64,000 nucleotides of DNA from Eriocheir sinensis (lineage: Eukaryota > Arthropoda > Malacostraca > Decapoda > Varunidae). Positions 57,386-64,000 of the stretch are shown here, in pieces. The translations under genes and the position numbers were made by a program. The stretch is from the NCBI RefSeq assembly GCF_024679095.1, contig NC_066522.1:5537558-5601557 (forward strand). The letters run 5' to 3'. Numbering within the stretch: position 1 is the first letter of the stretch; every line of letters begins with the position of its first letter. The notes beneath the pieces were generated by a model. That model was given only the letters and a program-made list of their open reading frames with translations, was not told the origin of the DNA and ran no database searches.

Positions 57386-59697
57386 CATAGACTTCACAAC
57401 TAGTTGACGGGAAATCTCTTCAGTCTTGGCGCGCTGGCTTCGCGTAAGGGGCCGATTGTTATGGCGACTTTCACTGCGACAACTCAAACACACTCTGCGT
57501 TCTTACTCCGAATTTAAGTGGAAACAGGACGAAATCTTCAAGTTTTAGTGCATACAAGCAGGCAGGAGTGTCTCTAGAGTGATTTGGTCGAGGATTCAAG
57601 GTAACTTATATAAAATAGCACCATGCGTGCACTTTGAAAACGTTGTGTAAAAAATGGCAAATTTGCGTAACTTTAGGTTGAAATCTTTACGTAAAATGAA
57701 TGATAACTGTAGGATAGTGAAGTCCACAGTTTTACGTATAAGGAAACAAGAAATGTACGTTTAGTTAGTGCCTACATGGCAACTCAGCTCAGTTCCCGCG
57801 TCGCCTAACTCGCCTTAGGCACGCAGTCAGCTGGGCACGTCCCTCTGTACAGGATTATCGCTGTCCTGCCTCTGTTTACTCTCCAAGTAAAGGACCTACA
57901 GTTATTCATCGTCTCTGTACCCTTCCCCACAACTGCAAGGATCCAGAGGACGATACAAGAATACACAGAAGGCAGTGGATCGAGTGGAAGTGACGGAGGA
58001 GACACAAGATATGAGGACGCGACCCGTGGAGTAAACTGTGGAGGAGCCGTACTACGCCATCAGTGCAGTGACTCAGTGTTGTGTGCAGTGCAGTGGTGTG
58101 TTCAGTGCAGTGTGGTAGTGAGGGGGCTGTTCACTACGTCCTACGGGGTCGAGTATGTGTGCATGGGTAAGGCCAACTCTGACCCGACTGAGCACTCTTT
58201 CGGCAAGCGCCGCACCATGTGCGGCGCCAACTACTGGACGAGCGTGCAGAACTTCATGGTGAGCAACAGGTTGGCCCAGCACCTGCATTGCTGAAGCTCG
58301 TCGGGTTCTTCCCCGGGGACGTGCAGGCCGACCTGGACCGGGCCAAGGCAGAGGAGAAGGAGGACGACGAGGTGATCTTGGCCCAGCTTGCCAGGGAGCT
58401 GGCCGACGACCAGCCGGACCCGCCGACGGACGAGTTGCTCCTCGCCGCGGTCGGCAACTACGCCGGCTACCTGGCCAGGAAGGTCCAGGCCAACTCCTCT
58501 GTGGCCGAGTGCTGCAAGCAGGAGCTTGCCCAGCAGGAGGAGATGAAGATTACCGTGGAGCTCGAGAGGGCGACCCGCCCTCTGTGATGTTCGACGCCCT
58601 GGTCGAGCTGGTCGACAGGGAGAGCTGGAGACAGGCCGGGCGGTCCTGAAGCGGCCATCTCTCCCAATGGCCCACATGGCGTCCTTCTGGATGTCGCTGT
58701 GGGACTCCCTGATGTGCAGTGAGGACAAGAATAAGAGCAGGTTGAGGTTCCTCTCCTTGCCATGCGCCACAGGGACGGGTTCAGGCACCTCCTGGAGTTC
58801 CTGGCGGCCTCAGACCCGACCTTGCAGGGGTACAGGTGCCAGGAGGGGCACAACCTGGCCAACACCATCTTGCCGCACATCAGCAGGTCCCTCTTCAACT
58901 GTTTCGGTGCTAATTTCTCCAAGGACGTGACCTCAGAAGCGAGGAAGAACAAGGCCTTGAAGCAGCCGACCGGCAGGAAGAGGAGCAGTATCGAGGAGGG
59001 CAGGAAGGAGACGGCGAGGAACAGGGACGTGTACAAGTCCAGGAAACTGACCGGGGCCCACAAGTCATAGGCCAAAAGGCTAAAGTGATTGTTCAGGGAC
59101 GAGGGCCAGATAGCCGGCAAGACGTGCTGCGGCAATAGTGACATCGGAATTCAACCAAAATAAGTTGTGATTGTATATAGAAAAATGAATATTTTGCTTT
59201 TGTTGAGTAAAATTAAGATGTTTCTGCATGCTTTGCTCAAGTATTAAGTTTCTAATGTGAAAATTAAGTGATTTATTAGATGTTAAAAACTTACGTAAAA
59301 AATTGCACTAAATAAAAAAAAAATAAGTAGCTATTTCGGGCAAAAACTTATAAGATATGCTAAATATTGCTATTGATTCTGAAAATATAAGTGATTATCT
59401 CTGCATTTGGTGATGTTTGTGCATCTAGCGTAAAATCTGAGGATTTTATAGCCTTTTTAAGTTTTGTTATACTTATATAAAAAAACAATTAATCGGGATT
59501 TTATTAGGGAACGACTTTGAATTTTTTGATACCGCTGCTCATGGAGACTCATATATGCCTAAGGGAGGTGCCTGTTTTAGTTTCAGGTCGCTAGCTGCTT
59601 TGGTTTTGAAAATATTTAAATTTTAAATTTTTGAAAATCGGCCCCCTGCGAATCGGCCCCGCGCCCCGTTTCCCGTCAAGAGATTGTGAAGTCTATG
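57386..59697. mobile_element. P-element-like DNA transposon, 2,312 bp, internally deleted
   Basis: TIRs: the outer 14 bp CATAGACTTCACAA are identical at both ends, then 4 mismatches, then TTGACGGGAAA identical. Subterminal GGGGCCGATT motifs occur once on the left (about 57447) and twice, inverted, on the right (59636-59662). TSD 7 bp. It encodes only the C-terminal part of a P/THAP9-type transposase, with no THAP finger or catalytic core. The AT-rich ends (57600-57760, 59150-59640) contrast with the GC-rich coding part. Confidence 0.85.
58115..59070 (+). pseudogene. P-element/THAP9-type transposase C-terminal region, frameshifted
   Basis: Pieces in order: YVCMGKANSDPTEHSFGKRR then TMCGANYWTSVQNFM (58150-58260), the signature of the P-transposase C-terminal domain. 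After a frameshift at about 58285, LLKLVGFFPGDVQADLD and NYAGYLARKVQANS with CC (58290-58587). After another at about 58610, GRAVLKRPSLPMAHMASF. After a third, FRHLLEFLAASDPTLQGYRC, NLANTILPHISRSLFN and NFSKDVTSEARKNKAL to 59070. At least three frame breaks, so inactive. The GC-rich codons differ from the surrounding LINE and suggest a different origin. Confidence 0.75.
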
Positions 59698-59704
59698 CTC
59701 CAGT
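59698..59704 (+). repeat. Target site duplication CTCCAGT (right)
   Basis: Exact partner of 57379-57385. Confidence 0.92.
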
Positions 59705-60703
59705 TTCCTTTCCGGCCGTTCTATCTCTGCGGTGGTAGACGGTCACTGCTCTTCCCCTAAACCTATCAACAGTGGCGTTCCACAGGGCTCTGTCCTATCA
59801 CCCACTCTCTTCCTGTTATTCATCAATGATCTTCTTTCCATAACAAACTGTCCTGTCCACTCATACGCCGACGACTCCACTCAGCATTATTCAACTTCTT
59901 TCAATAGAAGACCCTCTCAACAGGAAGTACACGACTCCAGACTGGAGGCTGCAGAACGCTTAACCTCAGACCTTGCTATCATTTCCGATTGGGGCAGAAG
60001 GAACCTTGTGCCTTCAATGCCTCACAAACTCAATTTCTCCACCTATCAACTCGACACAATCTTCCAAACACCTATCCCCTATTCTTCGACAACACTCAGC
60101 TGTCACCGTCTTCAACACTAAACATCCTCGGTCTATCCTTAACTCAAAATCTCAATTGGAAACTTCATATCTCCTCACGCTAAATCAGCTTCATCGAGGT
60201 TGGGCGTTCTGTATCGTCTCCGCCAGTTCTTCTCCCCCGCGCAGTTGCTATCCATATACAGGGGCCTTGTCCGCCCTCGTATGGAGTATGCATCTCACGT
60301 GTGGGGAGGCTCCACTCACACAGCTCTTCTGGACAGAGTGGAGTCTAAGGCTCTTTGTCTCATCAGCTCTCCTCCTCCTACTGATAGTCTTCTACCTCTT
60401 AAATTCCGCCGCGATGTTACCTCTCTTTCTATCTTCTATCGATATTTCCACGCTGACTGCTCTTCTGAACTTGCTAACTGCATGCCTCCCCCCCTCCCGC
60501 GGCCCCGATGCACACGACTTTCTACTCATGCTCATCCCTATACTGTCCAAACCCCTTATGCAAGAGTTAACCAGCATCTTCACTCTTTCATCCCTCAAGC
60601 TGGTAAACTCTGGAACAGTCTTCCTTCATCTGTATTTCCTCCTGCCTACGACTTGAACTCTTTCAAAAGGAGGGTATCAGGACACCTCTCCTCCCGAAAT
60701 TGA
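59705..60703 (+). pseudogene. Jockey-like RT, C-terminal half
   Basis: FLSGRSISAVVDGHCSSPKP, motif B NSGVPQGSVLSPTLFLLFIN and motif C CPVHSYADDSTQHYS (catalytic D-D), then LTSDLAIISDWGRRNLV. A frame change at about 60000 leads to SQTQFLHLSTRHNLPNTYPL and, in a further frame from about 60190, RLGVLYRLRQFFSPAQLLS, RPRMEYASHVWGGSTHTALL and FKRRVSGHLSSRN with a stop at 60701. Together with 56831-57385 it is one RT gene. Confidence 0.88.
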
Positions 60704-60822
60704 TCTTTCTTTCGGCCACCTCTTTTGGTTCTTGTTTTAGGAGCAGCGACTAGCGGGCTTTTTTTATTATTGTTTTCTTTTTTGTGTGCCCTTGAGCTGT
60801 CTCCTTTGTTGTAAAAAAAAAA

Positions 60823-60996
60823 AAGCCACCGCCTCCCCTGCTCGTCCTCCTATTCCTATTCATAGTCCTCCCCCTCCTCCTCCACTTCTTCCTCCTTCAT
60901 AATTTCTAGTCTGATCCTCCGGACAACCTTTCACCTATCATATATCTTCCTCCTCCTCCTCCCCCTCCTCCTCCCGTGATGCTATCCTTGTAGAAT
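60823..60996. other. CCT-rich spacer
   Basis: Pyrimidine-rich CTCCTC repeats between two LINE pieces; no gene. Confidence 0.6.
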
Positions 60997-61608
60997 TCCA
61001 TGGTAAGACCGCACCTCGAGTATGCAGTACAGTTCTCGTCTCCTAATTACAGAAAGGACATTGCTTTACTGGAAAGGATTCAACGACGCGCCACAAAGAT
61101 GATTCCAACCTTAAGGGCTCAACCGTACGAGGAACGACTCAAGCGACTCAATCTCTTTACATTGGAGAAAAGACGCCTACGAGGGGATATGATTCAAGTC
61201 TTCACGTATCTGAAAAAGTTCAGTAACGTCGATTACTCCAAATTCTTCGAACTGCAAACCAACTGAAGAACTAGAAATAACGGTTTACCCATTCAGTCGA
61301 GTCGATGTAATACAGACATTGGAAGGAGTTTCTTTTCAAACCGAGTCATCCGCCACTGGAACAATCTTCCCTCAGAAGTAGTAAATGCGAATACCATCAA
61401 CTCCTTCAAATATAGAATCGACCGTCATTTCGCTGCGTCGGGAGTAAACTGAATAACGAGGGGCTTTCATCTGCTCCTCAATATCGAGGTGCTTTCATCT
61501 GCTCATCAACCCCCAAGTGGCGGTCGAGCAGATTAAATCACCCAAGCGGGCGACCTCGTAATGAGCCAATAGGCTTTCTGTTACCTGCATTTCCATGTTT
61601 CCATGTTT
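60997..61608 (+). pseudogene. CR1-like LINE copy D (3' end only)
   Basis: [40 protein letters not shown] and [20 protein letters not shown], then a TGA at 61264, resuming SFFSNRVIRHWNNLPSEVVN and SFKYRIDRHFAASGVN. The 3' UTR contains a pair of GGGGCTTTCATCTGCTC / GAGGTGCTTTCATCTGCTC tandem units (61460 and 61488) and ends in TTTCCATG octamers (about 61591-61608). This is a third CR1-like subfamily by its tail. Confidence 0.85.
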
Positions 61609-62930
<1,322 letters not shown>

Positions 62931-62939
62931 TGTTAGCCA

Positions 62940-63400
62940 ATATTTCTGAGCCGACAGTCGTCACGAACGTCCTTCATTAAGCGAAGACTGTCGTCACGAC
63001 AGTCCCTCATCATTCTTAAGTAGTCGGCACAGACGACTGTGCCGACAGGAAACGGTAAAAATTTGAAAAACGGCCCCGACAGTCGTCACGACTGTCTCAA
63101 GACAAGCCAAGACTGTTGACGACAGTCATGACGACTGCCCCCGACCTCCCTCAGACCTCAACCGGAAGTGACGGTTGGTCCAGAATCTTGCCGACTAAGA
63201 GTCGGCAAGTTTAGCATGGAATACTTTTTTGCGTTAACCCTCACGACTCCAGACTCCCGTGACGACGTCTGCGCAGCATTCGGCAACAGTCTCAAGACCT
63301 CTTTTAAGACATGCCCGACCCTTTCACATCAACACCCAATACCTCGTGTACCCTAGAGTCGTGGGTAGTCGTGGCCCAGAGTTGGCACAGTGTGAACGGG
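62940..63400. mobile_element. Inverted-repeat-rich non-autonomous element (one end visible)
   Basis: Dense GTCGTCACGACAGTC-type inverted repeats (62955-63140), including GACTGTCGTCACGACAGTC at about 62986 with an 8-bp stem. The right end reads GGCACAGTGTGAACGGGGCT (63384-63403), i.e. AGCCCCGTTCACACTGTGCC reversed, resembling the CACAC-type ends at 3153 and 23807. The left end is not identifiable. Confidence 0.45.
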
Positions 63401-63454
63401 GCTTTAAGTTCCTGTTTCCTCACGTTCCTGTATTTACGTTTGGCATAGTTAGGT

Positions 63455-64000
63455 ATAGCCTGAGTCACACTAACCCTACGACCTGATAACGACCACCAGC
63501 GACCCCAAAATGCTGCGATTCATACCCACCGCTTCCCAACCACGTTGGTAGCCGAGCAGTCGTGCTACCGAACGGCTACCGGCGGTCGTCCAGTTTAAGT
63601 CCAGTGGGTGGCCGAACGGCGACCGTGCTGAGATTCACACCTTGACCTCACACTAGGAGTCACGTCAAGGCGCCCACCATGCACCGACCGGTGACTGACA
63701 GGCAAGGACTGGTCGCCGATGATAGGCGACCGGTACGCGGCCTGTCGCAATGAGGACGGCGATTTCCCGTAACGACCGGTCGTATAAGGTCGTATGTCGG
63801 TTGCCGTCCAGTAGACCACCGGTCGCACGATCGACGCCGTCCGGTCTGTAGGCATCGGCAACGACAACACGGCGATGGTCTGCCACAAGACGCCACCCTG
63901 ACGCCGACATATACCACAGTGGTTGGCGTCCTGTATGTGTCGCATAAAATCCTGCACAGTCTGGGGCGGCGATCACACCTTTACCTCTACCTTTCAGCGT
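63455..64000. mobile_element. Start of another CACACT-ended element, runs off the window
   Basis: AGCCTGAGTCACACTAACCC opens a GC-rich block full of ACCGGTCG, CGACCGGT and GGCGACCG inverted phrases. A similar TGACCTCACACTAGGAGTCACG occurs at 63640-63662. No transposase frame is credible; the minus-strand frames at 63595-63976 are repeat-derived. Confidence 0.4.

Larger units (their letters stand above)
55690..60822 (+). mobile_element. Jockey-like LINE, split by a P-like transposon
   Basis: The element starts in the endonuclease (5' truncated) and ends CCCTTGAGCTGTCTCCTTTG then TTGT and an A-run at 60811-60822. Without the 2,319 bp of insert plus target duplication (57386-59704) the body is about 2.8 kb. 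The same 3' end is nested at 29706-29804. The coding parts match the jockey/CR1-group LINEs abundant in decapods. Confidence 0.85.

Overview
This is eukaryotic, repeat-dominated DNA. Very long dinucleotide arrays (mostly CT, AT and GT/CA), dense non-LTR retrotransposon remains, tRNA-derived SINEs and DNA transposons, with almost no host coding sequence, fit a decapod crustacean, probably a crab. That identification is inference from repeat style and cannot be proved from the sequence alone.

Layout. 0-8.3 kb: a dead CR1-like LINE (minus), a ~1 kb terminal-inverted-repeat (TIR) element, a CR1-like RT scrap and a near-complete but broken RTE-type LINE (minus). 8.3-12 kb: AT, CT and CA arrays, a SINE copy and a 77-bp minisatellite. 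11.9-15.5 kb: a second CR1-like LINE (plus) whose ORF1 has a coiled coil and an SGNH esterase domain, followed by decayed ORF2. 15.5-22.8 kb: mostly microsatellites, an RT fragment and a SINE. 22.8-26.2 kb: the only recognisable host gene, two immunoglobulin-domain exons of a kin-of-IRRE/nephrin-like adhesion receptor (plus), with a 1,077-bp PIF/Harbinger-like element in the intron. 26.2-33.3 kb: SINEs, duplicated repeat blocks and LINE fragments. 33.5-38.2 kb: the best-preserved LINE (minus): 5' leader, ORF1, overlapping ORF2 and an octamer 3' tail. 38.2-48.7 kb: microsatellites and SINEs. 48.7-51.5 kb: a 2,802-bp element with ~547-bp TIRs around a two-exon gene for a PIN/FEN1-like, Cys-rich protein. 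51.9-53.3 kb: the RNase H end of another LINE. 53.8-55.1 kb: a CR1-like 3' piece between two CT arrays. 55.7-60.8 kb: a jockey-like LINE split inside its RT gene by a 2,312-bp P-element-like transposon with a clear 7-bp target duplication. 61-62 kb: one more CR1-like 3' piece. 62.9-64 kb: GC-rich inverted-repeat elements.

The strongest unusual signals are these. (1) The 33.5-38.2 kb LINE has a -1 ribosomal frameshift candidate: a T TTT TTA heptamer two codons before the ORF1 stop, ORF2 in the -1 frame with no ATG before its endonuclease motifs, and a run of G-tracts 10 nt downstream. (2) The PIN-like TIR element has no visible DDE transposase. (3) The P-like insertion into the LINE is dated by its nesting. 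(4) The Ig gene has four tandem 3' splice-site copies before one exon and a donor site inside a GT array. Almost every retroelement ORF is broken, so little here is expected to be active.
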